Shown here: positions 7,468 to 15,849 of the stretch, in pieces
Numbering within the stretch: position 1 is the first letter of the stretch
How the letters are laid out: every line of letters begins with the position of its first letter
Source of the DNA: Telmatospirillum siberiense
GTDB lineage: Bacteria > Pseudomonadota > Alphaproteobacteria > Rhodospirillales > Magnetospirillaceae
Assembly (NCBI RefSeq): GCF_002845745.1
Contig: NZ_PIUM01000044.1
Coordinates: 1-42,045, forward strand
Direction: 5' to 3'
Length of the DNA: 42,045 nucleotides
Position numbers and translations under genes: made by a program
Notes under the pieces: generated by a model
The model's database searches: none
What the model was told of the DNA's origin: nothing
Seen by the model: the letters and a program-made list of their open reading frames with translations, nothing else

Positions 7468-7892
7468 GGAGGCGGCCGCGTCTGTGGATAAATCGTTTTA
7501 ACGGGGATAAGTGGCCCCTTCGGTCGATTGTGCCTTTTTTGCTCCCCGATGACCATCGACGAATGGGTCGTTCCGTACCGATGTGGAAAGTTCGAGGGGA
7601 CGGGGTGGCGAAATATGGGGAATTCTCCCTTTAAAGAGGATCTTCCCCACTTTGCCCGCCCCAGTATTCCACAATTTTTGTTCTGTAATATCAAATGGAT
7701 CCGGAATTATTCCCTAGGATTATCCACATTTTTCCTATTCCAGGAAAAACCGTGGATAACCGAAGGGATGTTTCCTGCGCCGCGGCGGATCCCCGTTATC
7801 CACAGCCATCCACTACCACAGCTACCTTTCCATAACTTTCCAAGACCTGTATTGAATGGGGGCTCTGAAGAACTTTCTTGCCGGGGGCCCCA
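7468..7892. other. oriC: Chromosomal replication origin (oriC)
   Basis: This gene-free 425-bp stretch separates divergent ppsR and hemE, the position of the origin in Caulobacter. I count three perfect TTATCCACA DnaA boxes: 7483-7491 (minus), 7720-7728 (plus) and 7796-7804 (plus). A fourth, with one mismatch, is at 7751-7759 (minus). Weaker relatives lie near 7582 and 7665. The 7660-7750 part is richer in A/T than its surroundings and is a candidate unwinding region. The parAB genes and parS sites 4-14 kb away agree with an origin-proximal domain. Activity is inferred, not shown. Confidence 0.88.
7720..7759. repeat. Inverted pair of DnaA boxes in oriC
   Basis: DnaA boxes at 7720-7728 and 7751-7759 face each other and bound an almost perfect palindrome. 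Its inner arms TTTTTCCT (7729-7736) and AGGAAAAA (7742-7749) pair exactly around a 5-base loop. Confidence 0.85.
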
Positions 7893-8942
7893 GTGACCGA
7901 CGCATCGACGCCCATCAAACCCTTTCTTCAAAGCCTCAAGGGCAACGTCCTGACGCCACCCCCTTGCTGGCTGATGCGTCAAGCCGGCCGTTATCTGCCG
8001 GAATATCGGTCGGTTCGAGCGGAAGCCAACGGCTTTCTCGACCTTTGCTATTCGCCGGACAAAGCCACGGAAGTCACCTTGCAGCCCTTGCGGCGCTATG
8101 GTTTCGACGCGGCAATCCTCTTTTCGGACATCCTGGTTGTTCCCGACGCCTTGGGCCAAGCCGTCCGCTTCCAGGAAGGTGAAGGACCGAAACTGACGCC
8201 TGTGCGAGACTCCCGGCAGATCGATGCCCTGACGCTCGATGGTTTTCAGGATCGATTGCGGCCCGTATTCGAGACCGTCTCCCGTTTGAAGACCGCTATC
8301 CCGACATCGACGGCTTTGATCGGATTTGCCGGAGCCCCCTGGACGGTAGCCACCTACATGGTGGAGGGAGGAGGGTCGAAGGACTATCTCGAAGCCAAGG
8401 CAATGGCTTACGGCCGTCCCGACCTGTTTCAAAAAATCATCGATCTCCTCGTCGAGGCGACCGGGGATTATCTCCTCGCCCAGATCGATCACGGGGCGGA
8501 AGCCATTCAGTTGTTCGATAGCTGGGCGGGAGCCCTGCCTGAAGACGAATTCGAAAAATGGGTGATCTCTCCGACGCGCCGCCTTGTCGAACGGATCAAA
8601 ACGGAAAGGCCGGGAATACCGGTGATCGGCTTTCCCCGTGGGGCCGGCGCGCTTTATAAGCCGTTCGTCGAGCGAACCGGCGTGGATGCGGTCAGTCTCG
8701 ACACGACCATTCCGCTCGATTGGGCTGTTGAGGTCCTGCAACCGAAAGTCACCATCCAGGGGAACCTGGATCCGGTCAAACTGGTGACGGGCGGACCGGC
8801 GCTCGATGCCGCGATCGATCGTATCCTGTCGCTTTGCGCCAAGGGCCCTTTCATCTTCAATCTCGGCCATGGCATCCTGCAGACCACGCCGCCTGATCAT
8901 GTCGCCAGACTGGTCGAACGGGTCAGAGCCTGGAGAGGGTGA
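7893..8942 (+). CDS. hemE: Uroporphyrinogen decarboxylase
   Basis: The 349-residue protein carries both family signatures: [16 protein letters not shown] at residues 24-39 and [13 protein letters not shown] in the second half. It removes four carboxyl groups from uroporphyrinogen III to form coproporphyrinogen III in heme synthesis. I chose the GTG at 7893, giving [18 protein letters not shown], a typical N-terminus; a TTG at 7878 would add five residues. The gene adjoins oriC and is followed after two bases by the hemH ATG, so the two are co-translated. Confidence 0.96.
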   Translation: MTDASTPIKPFLQSLKGNVLTPPPCWLMRQAGRYLPEYRSVRAEANGFLDLCYSPDKATEVTLQPLRRYGFDAAILFSDILVVPDALGQAVRFQEGEGPKLTPVRDSRQIDALTLDGFQDRLRPVFETVSRLKTAIPTSTALIGFAGAPWTVATYMVEGGGSKDYLEAKAMAYGRPDLFQKIIDLLVEATGDYLLAQIDHGAEAIQLFDSWAGALPEDEFEKWVISPTRRLVERIKTERPGIPVIGFPRGAGALYKPFVERTGVDAVSLDTTIPLDWAVEVLQPKVTIQGNLDPVKLVTGGPALDAAIDRILSLCAKGPFIFNLGHGILQTTPPDHVARLVERVRAWRG

Positions 8943-8944
8943 TC

Positions 8945-9973
8945 ATGGAAAAACTGGCCGTCGTCCTCTTCAATCTGGGTGGACCTGACAGTCCCGAGGC
9001 GATCAGGCCGTTTTTATTCAATCTTTTCAATGATCCGGCCATCATCGGCGCACCAGCCCCGATCCGGAGGGCCTTGGCCTGGCTGATTTCGACGCGCCGG
9101 GAATCGGTCGCCAAAGGAATTTACGCCCATCTCGGCGGCCGCTCGCCCTTGCTGGAGCTGACCCGGGATCAGGCTTCGGCCATCGAAGCCCGTCTGGGCG
9201 ATCATGTCAGGGTCTTCATCGCCATGCGTTATTGGACGCCGTTCACCGATGAGGCGGTGAGCGCCGTCAAGGCCTGGAATCCCGATCGTATCGTTCTACT
9301 GCCGCTTTATCCGCAGTTTTCCACGACGACCACCGCCTCATCGGTCAAGGAGTGGGGAAAAGCGGCCGCCAAGGCCGGATTGGTCAAGCCGACCACCGGT
9401 ATCTGCTGTTATCCGACCCAGGAAAAGATGATCAGGGCGCAGGCGGCCTTGTTGGAGGAAGCCCTCCAGAAGGCCGGCACTGGGGCGAGGGTATTGTTTT
9501 CAGCGCATGGGCTGCCCAAAAAGGTCATCGAACGCGGCGATCCCTATCAGTCGCAGGTGGAAATGACCGCGCGGGCCATCGTGACGGCTTTGGGACGATC
9601 GGATCTCGATTGGCTGGTCAGCTACCAGAGCAGGGTCGGTCCGATGGAATGGATCGGCCCGGCCACCGATGCCGAGATCCGCAGGGCGGGAGCGGAGGGC
9701 AAGGCCCTCGTCGTGCAACCGGTCGCTTTCGTGTCGGAACATTCGGAAACCCTGGTCGAGTTGGACATCGAATATGCCCATCTGGCCAAAGAAGCCGGCG
9801 TGCCGCTTTATGTGCGGGTTCCGGCCCTGGGAAGTCATCCTTTGTTCATCGAAGGCCTGGCGGATCTCATCGGCAAGACGGCGTCGAGCGAGCGGTCCTT
9901 TTGTTCGGAAGGGAACGACCGTCAATGCGGTGAAGCGTGGAAAGCTTGTGGCCATGCGGGAGTCCTTTCCTGA
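8945..9973 (+). CDS. hemH: Ferrochelatase, possibly [2Fe-2S] type
   Basis: The 342-residue protein inserts ferrous iron into protoporphyrin IX (or coproporphyrin in other lineages). It begins MEKLAVVLFNLGGPDSPE and has the catalytic His region LFSAHGLPKKVIERGDPY (His188) and PVAFVSEHSETLVELD (Glu265). After the last conserved segment (about residue 312) comes a Cys-containing tail with Cys320, Cys328 and Cys335, and there are two adjacent Cys (154, 155) inside the protein. Some bacterial ferrochelatases bind a [2Fe-2S] cluster with one internal and three C-terminal Cys. A GTG two codons upstream is also possible. No hemJ-like gene lies between hemH and rho. Confidence 0.96.
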   Translation: MEKLAVVLFNLGGPDSPEAIRPFLFNLFNDPAIIGAPAPIRRALAWLISTRRESVAKGIYAHLGGRSPLLELTRDQASAIEARLGDHVRVFIAMRYWTPFTDEAVSAVKAWNPDRIVLLPLYPQFSTTTTASSVKEWGKAAAKAGLVKPTTGICCYPTQEKMIRAQAALLEEALQKAGTGARVLFSAHGLPKKVIERGDPYQSQVEMTARAIVTALGRSDLDWLVSYQSRVGPMEWIGPATDAEIRRAGAEGKALVVQPVAFVSEHSETLVELDIEYAHLAKEAGVPLYVRVPALGSHPLFIEGLADLIGKTASSERSFCSEGNDRQCGEAWKACGHAGVLS

Positions 9974-10178
9974 ACTCTTTGTAAAAATCTGCGCGGATCA
10001 TCAATCTTCGTTTGACTTGCTTGGCACCTTTGGATAAAGCTGCGGAATCCCCAGCGGTTTGATCCGATTTGCAACGCTGTCTGATCCTTCGGACCGGCTT
10101 CGTCCGAAGCGGAAGTTTTCTCTCGGCCGTCAATGGCCATTCCCCAATTGTTTTCATTTCCCATAGTGGACCTGCCAC

Positions 10179-11435
10179 ATGAATCTCCAGGAGCTGAAGG
10201 CCAAGACACCGGCCGAACTTCTCGCCTATGCCGAAGAATTGCAGATCGAGAATGCATCGACTCTGCGTAAGCAGGACATGATGTTCGCCATTCTCAAGCA
10301 GTTGGCTGAGAATGACACCCCGATCTATGGCGACGGTGTTCTCGAAATCCTTCAGGATGGTTTCGGCTTCTTGCGATCGCCGGAAGCGAATTATTTGCCG
10401 GGACCAGACGACATTTATGTGTCGCCCAGTCAAGTCCGGCGCTTTTCGCTTCGCACCGGCGATACGGTGGAAGGGCAGATCCGCGCGCCGAAGGATGGCG
10501 AACGCTATTTCGCTCTTCTCAAGGTCAACACCATCAATTTCGAGCCGCCGGACAATGTGCGGCATCGGATCAACTTCGATAATCTGACGCCGCTCTATCC
10601 CGATGAGCGGCTGCATCTGGAAATCGAGGATCCGACCACCAAGGATCTGACCACCCGGGTGATCGATCTGGTCTCGCCGCTGGGCAAGGGTCAGCGCGGT
10701 CTGATCGTCGCGCCGCCGCGCACCGGCAAGACGGTGATGCTGCAGAATATCGCCCATGCCATCGCCGCCAATCATCCGGAAGTCTATTTGATCGTTCTGC
10801 TGATCGACGAACGGCCGGAAGAAGTGACGGATATGGCGCGTTCGGTGAAAGGCGAAGTGATCAGTTCGACCTTCGATGAGCCGGCTTCCCGTCACGTCCA
10901 GGTTACCGAGATGGTCTTGGAAAAGGCCAAGCGGCTGGTCGAGCATAAGCGCGACGTGGTGATCCTCCTCGATTCGATCACCCGTCTGGCCCGGGCCTAC
11001 AACACCGTGGTGCCGAGCTCTGGCAAGGTGCTGACCGGTGGTGTGGACGCCAATGCCCTGCAGCGGCCGAAGCGCTTCTTCGGCGCGGCGCGCAACATCG
11101 AGGAAGGCGGGTCTCTGACAATCATCGCCACGGCGCTGATCGATACCGGCAGCCGCATGGACGAGGTCATCTTCGAAGAGTTCAAGGGAACCGGTAACTC
11201 GGAAATCATCCTTGACCGCAAGCTTTCCGACAAGCGGACCTTCCCGGCCATCGACATCACGAAGTCCGGCACCCGTAAGGAAGAACTGCTGGTCGACAAG
11301 GGCGTTCTATCGAAGATGTGGGTGCTGCGTCGCGTGCTGATGCCGATGGGCGTAACCGACGCGATGGAGTTCCTGGTCGACAAGCTGAAGCATTCGAAGA
11401 GCAATTCCGATTTCTTCGAAGCGATGAACAGCTAG
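10179..11435 (+). CDS. rho: Transcription termination factor Rho
   Basis: The 418-residue ring helicase has the N-terminal helix bundle ([20 protein letters not shown]), the RNA-binding cold-shock-like domain ([15 protein letters not shown], about residues 53-67), Walker A APPRTGKT (178-185), Walker B region [17 protein letters not shown], and the Q/R-loop segment [20 protein letters not shown]. It ends RNA chains at C-rich rut sites and is a target of bicyclomycin. The length is standard, without the long insertion of actinobacterial Rho. A 205-bp leader separates it from hemH; a TTGACT at 10012 could be a -35 element, but no convincing -10 goes with it. Confidence 0.98.
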   Translation: MNLQELKAKTPAELLAYAEELQIENASTLRKQDMMFAILKQLAENDTPIYGDGVLEILQDGFGFLRSPEANYLPGPDDIYVSPSQVRRFSLRTGDTVEGQIRAPKDGERYFALLKVNTINFEPPDNVRHRINFDNLTPLYPDERLHLEIEDPTTKDLTTRVIDLVSPLGKGQRGLIVAPPRTGKTVMLQNIAHAIAANHPEVYLIVLLIDERPEEVTDMARSVKGEVISSTFDEPASRHVQVTEMVLEKAKRLVEHKRDVVILLDSITRLARAYNTVVPSSGKVLTGGVDANALQRPKRFFGAARNIEEGGSLTIIATALIDTGSRMDEVIFEEFKGTGNSEIILDRKLSDKRTFPAIDITKSGTRKEELLVDKGVLSKMWVLRRVLMPMGVTDAMEFLVDKLKHSKSNSDFFEAMNS

Positions 11436-11460
11436 AGCATTTTGTTAGTTTGAACGTAGA

Positions 11461-11494
11461 AAAGGGCTGTGTTTCACGTGAAACACAGCCCTTT
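11461..11494. terminator. Perfect palindromic terminator after rho, containing parS
   Basis: Positions 11461-11494 are a perfect 34-bp palindrome with arms that begin AAAGGGCTGTG. It lies 25 nt after the rho stop and 22 nt before the stop of the convergent quinone reductase gene. The A run on one side and T run on the other (TTTC on both strands) make it a plausible bidirectional intrinsic terminator. Its central 16 bp are a parS site. Confidence 0.7.
11470..11485. other. parS: parS site 1
   Basis: The 16 bases TGTTTCACGTGAAACA are an exact match to the consensus chromosomal ParB-binding palindrome. The site lies about 3.7 kb from oriC and 8.4 kb before parA, inside the rho terminator palindrome. 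Confidence 0.92.
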
Positions 11495-11516
11495 CTCATG
11501 TGCCGTCTGAAGATGA

Positions 11517-12494
11517 TCAGACGAGGAAAACCGTCGATCCGGTGGTCTTTCTGGCTTCCAGATCGCGGTGGGCCTGGGCGGCCTCGGCCAGCGGATAGCT
11601 CTGATTGATTTCGATCTTTACCGCGCCTTTGCCAACCACGTCGAACAGTTCTCCGGCGCTGGCCAGAAGGTCACCCCGGCTGGCGGTATAGGTCGCCAAC
11701 GTCGGCCGAGTCAGGAATAGCGATCCCTTGGTGGAGAGCACGACCGGATTGAAGGGCGGCACGAGTCCCGAGGATTGTCCGAAGCTTACCATCAGGCCGC
11801 GTGGCCGCAGGCAGTCGAGGGAACCCTCGAAGGTATCCTTGCCGACCGAATCGTAAACCACCGGAACACCCTTGCCGCCGGTGATCTCTTTGACCCGGGC
11901 GACGAAGTTTTCCTTGCTGTAGTCAATGACATAGTCGGCACCATGGGCCTTTGCCAATTCCGCCTTGGCGGAACTGCCGACGGTTCCAATGACGGTGGCG
12001 CCGAGATGTTTCGCCCATTGGCAGGCGATCAGACCGACACCGCCAGCCGCCGCGTGGAGAAGAATGGTGTCGCCGGGCTGAACCCGGTAGGTGCTGCGAA
12101 GAAGATATTGCGTGGTCATTCCCTGGAGCATCATCGCCGCCGCCTGACGGTCCTCGATGGAGGGGGGAAGAACCACCAGGCGGGCGGCGGGAAGAACCCG
12201 TCGTTCGGCATAGGCGCCGATCGGACCACCGGCGTAGGCGACGCGGTCGCCCACCTTGACCTCTTGGACGCCCGATCCGATGGCCTCGACGACTCCCGCT
12301 CCCTCGGACCCTAGGGAACTGGGAAGCTTGGCCAGGGGATAGACGCCACTGCGATGGTAAACGTCGATGAAGTTGAGACCGACGGCGGTATGGCGAATCA
12401 GGGCTTCACCGGGGCCGGGAGCGAGAACCTCGACCTCCTCCCAGCGCATTTCTTCCGGTCCGCCTTGGCGATGTATCAGAATGGCTTTGCTCAC
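11517..12494 (-). CDS. qor: NADPH:quinone reductase (zinc-independent MDR family)
   Basis: The 325-residue protein is a medium-chain dehydrogenase/reductase without the structural-zinc Cys cluster, matching quinone oxidoreductase: LNFIDVYHRSGVYPLAKLPS, SEGAGVVEAIG, AYAGGPIGAYAERR, and the NADPH loop LHAAAGGVGLIACQWAKHLG. It would reduce quinones or enones using NADPH. I chose the GTG at 12494, which has a GGAG ribosome site and gives SKAILIHRQGGPEEM; the 26 upstream codons look spurious. It is convergent with rho and lies 62 nt after ogt on the same strand. The physiological substrate is unknown. Confidence 0.9.
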   Translation of the reverse strand: MSKAILIHRQGGPEEMRWEEVEVLAPGPGEALIRHTAVGLNFIDVYHRSGVYPLAKLPSSLGSEGAGVVEAIGSGVQEVKVGDRVAYAGGPIGAYAERRVLPAARLVVLPPSIEDRQAAAMMLQGMTTQYLLRSTYRVQPGDTILLHAAAGGVGLIACQWAKHLGATVIGTVGSSAKAELAKAHGADYVIDYSKENFVARVKEITGGKGVPVVYDSVGKDTFEGSLDCLRPRGLMVSFGQSSGLVPPFNPVVLSTKGSLFLTRPTLATYTASRGDLLASAGELFDVVGKGAVKIEINQSYPLAEAAQAHRDLEARKTTGSTVFLV

Positions 12495-12556
12495 GATGTG
12501 CTCCGCTTCATCATTTGAATGACATTTTCTATGGGCCTTTAGGGCGTCCACGCGCC

Positions 12557-13012
12557 CTAGTGGTTTGGCCATCCTTCCAGGGTAAGCAGGAATTTCTTGG
12601 TGTCCAAACCGTCCAAACCGGAATAGCCGCCCAATGAGCCGGCTGCGGCCACGACCCTGTGACAGGGGATGATGACCGGCAGGGGATTGCGACCGCAGGC
12701 TCCACCGACGGCACGCGGCGCGCTATCGATGTGGAGGGCGATCTGTCCGTAGCTCATGACCGAGCCATAAGGAATATGCTGAAGAACAGCCCAGACTTTC
12801 TTTTGAAAGACGGAACCATCCGGGTCGAGAGGAAGATCGAAGCTTTTTCGGCGTCCTTCGAAATAGTCGTCCAACTGGCGTTCCGCCATTTGCAGAACGC
12901 CGGCGGAGCCGTCGCCGCCCGGGACCCGGCCCCATTCCAAAGCGACCAGTTTTCCGTCCGTCTCGAAAACCGTGAGGTCGCCGAGCGGGCTGCTGAAGGA
13001 GTGATAGCTCAT
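12557..13012 (-). CDS. ogt: Methylated-DNA--protein-cysteine methyltransferase
   Basis: The 151-residue protein has the acceptor motif IIPCHRVV with Cys117, preceded by YGSVMSYGQIA (the helix-turn-helix region) and the Asn/Arg-containing ACGRNPLP. It transfers the methyl group from O6-methylguanine to its own Cys in one-shot repair. It lacks an Ada-type N-terminal regulatory domain, so it is the constitutive Ogt type. The start at 13012 gives MSYHSFSSPLGDL, as in homologues. It follows the YyaL-type gene by 10 nt on the minus strand. Confidence 0.94.
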   Translation of the reverse strand: MSYHSFSSPLGDLTVFETDGKLVALEWGRVPGGDGSAGVLQMAERQLDDYFEGRRKSFDLPLDPDGSVFQKKVWAVLQHIPYGSVMSYGQIALHIDSAPRAVGGACGRNPLPVIIPCHRVVAAAGSLGGYSGLDGLDTKKFLLTLEGWPNH

Positions 13013-13022
13013 GTGGCTCAGC

Positions 13023-15053
13023 TTAGACCTCGAGGAGAGAGTGGCGCAACTCCGCCGGATTGGAGAGGGGCAGGGAACAGACCGGACCAACGCAGATGAA
13101 GGCCGTGGGCGTGTAGTGGGACGCCGCCGTCACTTTTTCGAATGCCGGATGGTCTTTGGGAAGCGGCTGATCGGCTGAAAGGCGGGTTAAAATAAGATTG
13201 GGAAGGCAAATCCCGGTGATGACTTTCAGCATGTCGCGATAGGTCTCGTCTTCCGGCGGACCGATGAGCACCAGCTGTACGGCGTTGGCGAGAAGGTCCC
13301 AGGCATTGAGCATGGCGGCCATGCTTGGAAAGGTTTTTTCAACAAGGCCTGCGAAGGCTCGCATGACGGCTTCTGCCTGTTCCCGGTAGGCTGGCCGGCC
13401 GGTCTGATAATAAAGCCTGGCCAGGACCTCGATCATCACCGCGTTGCCGGAAGGGGTTGCCTGGTCGAAGGCGGATTTGGTCCTGATCAGCAGGCCTTCC
13501 GCGTCGCTTGCCGTGAAGAAGTAGCCGCCGTCGGCGACATCCCAATAGTAGCGATCGAGGATGTCCGTCCATTGGACCGCCTGGGCGAGGTAATGGGCTG
13601 TTCCGGTCGCCTCGTAAAGGAGAAGCGCCGCCCTGGCCATTTGCGCATAATCGTCCAGCATCGCTTCGTTTTGCAGTCGGCCGCAGCGCGACGAATGGGC
13701 CAGACGCCCGTCGGATGTTTGGTGATGTTCTATGGCGTCAAAGGCCGCTTTTGCCGTGGCGAGCCAATCGGGCCGATCGAAGACGAAGGAGGCATTGGCC
13801 AGGGCCGCGATCATCATGCCGTTCCAATCGGCGAGGACCTTGTCGTCGCGGCCGGGCGGAATCCGCTGGCGGCGCAAAGCGAGGAGGGCGCTCCTGGCGT
13901 CGGCAAGGGCTTGTTCCACCGTCGCGTCGGAAGGCGCGCCAAGACGATGATTGCGGTTAAGGATGGATTTTCCTTCCCAATTTCCTCCCGCGCTCACGTC
14001 ATAGACGGCCTTGAACCGAGCCGCCTCATCGGCAGGCAGGGCGCGATCGATCTCGTCCTCGCTCCAGACATAATATTTTCCCTCCTCTCCTTCGCTGTCG
14101 GCGTCGAGAGTGGCGGCGAACGCCTGATGATCGGCCATCATCTCTCGGTGCAGCCAGTCGATGGTCTGGGTCACGCGGGCGGCATAAAGAGGGTTGGCCG
14201 TTTTCTGCCGGGCAGACGACAGGAGATCGATCAACTGCGCATTGTCGTAGAGCATTTTTTCGAAATGCGGGGCAAGCCAATGTTCGTCGGTGGAATAGCG
14301 CGAATATCCGCCGCCCAGATGGTCGTAGATTCCGCCTTGGCTCATTTTGTCGAGGGAGAGGATGACGGCTTGTTCGAAGTCTTTCTCCCGGAGACGCAAA
14401 CCGGCGCGCCAAAGCAGAAAAAGAACGGGAACTTGGGGAAATTTCGGAGCCCCGGAAAGACCCCCTTCGATTTTATCGATGGCGCCCTGCAGGGCTACGG
14501 CGATGCGATCCAATAGATCCTGATCAGGAAGGTCTCCATGCGCCGGCATCGCCAGCCGCTTCAATGCCTCTTTCAGGGCCGAGACGTTGGTGGTGATCTT
14601 CTCCGGTTCCGTTGCATGGGCATCAGCCACGCCCCTCAGCACGTCCTGGAAGGAGGGACGGCCAAATCGCGGCGTCGGCGGAAAATAGGTTCCTCCCCAG
14701 AACGGCTCTCCGTCCGGCGTCAAGAACATGGTGAGCGGCCAGCCGCCCTGCTGGCCGAGACTGGCCAGAGCCGACTGGTAGATCACATCGATATCCGGTC
14801 GTTCCTCGCGATCGACCTTGATGGGAATGAAAAGCTCATTCATCAGTTTGGCGGTCGCCTCGTCCTCGAAGCTTTCATGGGCCATGACATGGCACCAGTG
14901 GCAGGCCGCGTAACCGACCGAAAGAAGAATGGGTTTGTTGGCGTCTTTCGCCTCGGCCAGGGCCTCGGCCCCCCAGGCCCGCCAATGGACCGGATTGAAA
15001 CGATGTTGCAGCAGGTAGGGGCTGGTTTCCTGGTCGAGGCGGTTACGGCTCAT
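13023..15053 (-). CDS. YyaL/SSP411-type thioredoxin-domain protein (DUF255)
   Basis: The 676-residue protein begins [20 protein letters not shown], then NPVHWRAWG and a thioredoxin-like fold with CHWC at residues 51-54 ([18 protein letters not shown]). [14 protein letters not shown] and [22 protein letters not shown] follow. The rest resembles the alpha/alpha toroid of glycosyl-hydrolase-like proteins, typical of the YyaL/spermatogenesis-associated-20 family. The biochemical activity is not established; a redox or sugar-epimerase role has been guessed for the family. Length and motifs are complete. It heads a minus-strand run with ogt and qor and is divergent from the mnmE cluster. Confidence 0.92.
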   Translation of the reverse strand: MSRNRLDQETSPYLLQHRFNPVHWRAWGAEALAEAKDANKPILLSVGYAACHWCHVMAHESFEDEATAKLMNELFIPIKVDREERPDIDVIYQSALASLGQQGGWPLTMFLTPDGEPFWGGTYFPPTPRFGRPSFQDVLRGVADAHATEPEKITTNVSALKEALKRLAMPAHGDLPDQDLLDRIAVALQGAIDKIEGGLSGAPKFPQVPVLFLLWRAGLRLREKDFEQAVILSLDKMSQGGIYDHLGGGYSRYSTDEHWLAPHFEKMLYDNAQLIDLLSSARQKTANPLYAARVTQTIDWLHREMMADHQAFAATLDADSEGEEGKYYVWSEDEIDRALPADEAARFKAVYDVSAGGNWEGKSILNRNHRLGAPSDATVEQALADARSALLALRRQRIPPGRDDKVLADWNGMMIAALANASFVFDRPDWLATAKAAFDAIEHHQTSDGRLAHSSRCGRLQNEAMLDDYAQMARAALLLYEATGTAHYLAQAVQWTDILDRYYWDVADGGYFFTASDAEGLLIRTKSAFDQATPSGNAVMIEVLARLYYQTGRPAYREQAEAVMRAFAGLVEKTFPSMAAMLNAWDLLANAVQLVLIGPPEDETYRDMLKVITGICLPNLILTRLSADQPLPKDHPAFEKVTAASHYTPTAFICVGPVCSLPLSNPAELRHSLLEV

Positions 15054-15188
15054 GAAGGCATCCTTAAAGGCTGGATGAAACGGAAAAACCCCTTTCCTTG
15101 AGGACGTTGCAGAGGGCGGGGTGAAAGCTTAGTTTGGGTGGGAGAGGATCGGTTGCAACCTTGCGATCGAAGATGGAGGATCCATGTT

Positions 15189-15446
15189 ATGAAGATCACC
15201 TTCGACGTGGACTGTACGCCGGAGGAGGCGCGCAGCTTTTTCGGTCTTCCCGACGTCAAGCCGATGCAGGATGCCTTGCTGGCCAAAATCGAGGAGCGAA
15301 TGGCCGCCAATCTCGATGCGATCAGTCCGGAAGCGTTGCTGCGCACCTGGTTGCCGGCCGGCGTGCAGGGCATCGAACAGCTGCAGAAGATGTTTTGGAC
15401 CGGCTTGCAATCCGCGCAAAGCCGCGACAAACCGGAAAAGAAATAA
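15189..15446 (+). CDS. DUF6489 family small protein
   Basis: This 85-residue acidic protein begins MKITFDVDCTPEEARSFFGL, continues PDVKPMQDALLAKIEERMAA, and ends with a basic tail. I recognise it as the alphaproteobacterial DUF6489 type, which has no known function. It lacks a signal peptide and membrane helix, so it is cytosolic. The ATG at 15189 gives the conserved N-terminus. It is the first gene of the plus-strand run leading to mnmE and parAB, with the ferredoxin gene starting 19 nt downstream. Confidence 0.82.
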   Translation: MKITFDVDCTPEEARSFFGLPDVKPMQDALLAKIEERMAANLDAISPEALLRTWLPAGVQGIEQLQKMFWTGLQSAQSRDKPEKK

Positions 15447-15465
15447 GATACGGAGAGTAAAACCC

Positions 15466-15834
15466 TTGTCCATTCCTCAAGACCCCCCGCCTTATTATCG
15501 GCTCCATGCCTTTCTTTGCACCAACCGTCGTCCCGATGGGCATCCCCGCGGCTCCTGCGCGGGGAAGGGATCCGAATCGTTGCGCGATTACCTGAAGGCC
15601 CGCGCCAAGGAACTCGGACTGGCTGATGTGCGGATCAACAGCGCGGGCTGTCTCGACCGCTGCGAGCTGGGGCCTGTCATGGTGATTTATCCGGAAGGGG
15701 TTTGGTACGGATTTCGGACCAGCGAGGATGTGGAAGAAATTCTCCAGACCCATCTGGTCAAGGGTGGCCGTGTCGCCCGGTTGCTGTTGCAACCCAATGA
15801 TACTCCGGAGATCCGCCAATCGGTTCAGGCCTGA
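15466..15834 (+). CDS. Thioredoxin-like (2Fe-2S) ferredoxin
   Basis: The 122-residue protein has four Cys in the order C18-x12-C31 and C62-x3-C66 (FLCTNRRPDGHPRGSC, then SAGCLDRCELGPVMVIYPEG), the pattern of thioredoxin-like [2Fe-2S] ferredoxins such as the Shethna/NuoE-like family. It would carry one electron; the partner is unknown. The start is assigned to TTG 15466 because it has a GGAG ribosome site and gives MSIPQDPPPYYRLHAFLCTN; no ATG or GTG lies closer to the conserved domain. It is directly upstream of mnmE. Confidence 0.87.
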   Translation: MSIPQDPPPYYRLHAFLCTNRRPDGHPRGSCAGKGSESLRDYLKARAKELGLADVRINSAGCLDRCELGPVMVIYPEGVWYGFRTSEDVEEILQTHLVKGGRVARLLLQPNDTPEIRQSVQA

Positions 15835-15849
15835 CGTAAGACGGTGTCC

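Noticed and set aside
7878-7892. TTG at 7878 as the hemE start
   Set aside because: GTG 7893 gives the family-typical MTDAS...KPFL N-terminus; the extra five residues have no support.
10012-10038. A rho promoter at TTGACT 10012 with GATAAA 10033
   Set aside because: The -10 match is poor and the 15-base spacer is short, so it is not annotated.
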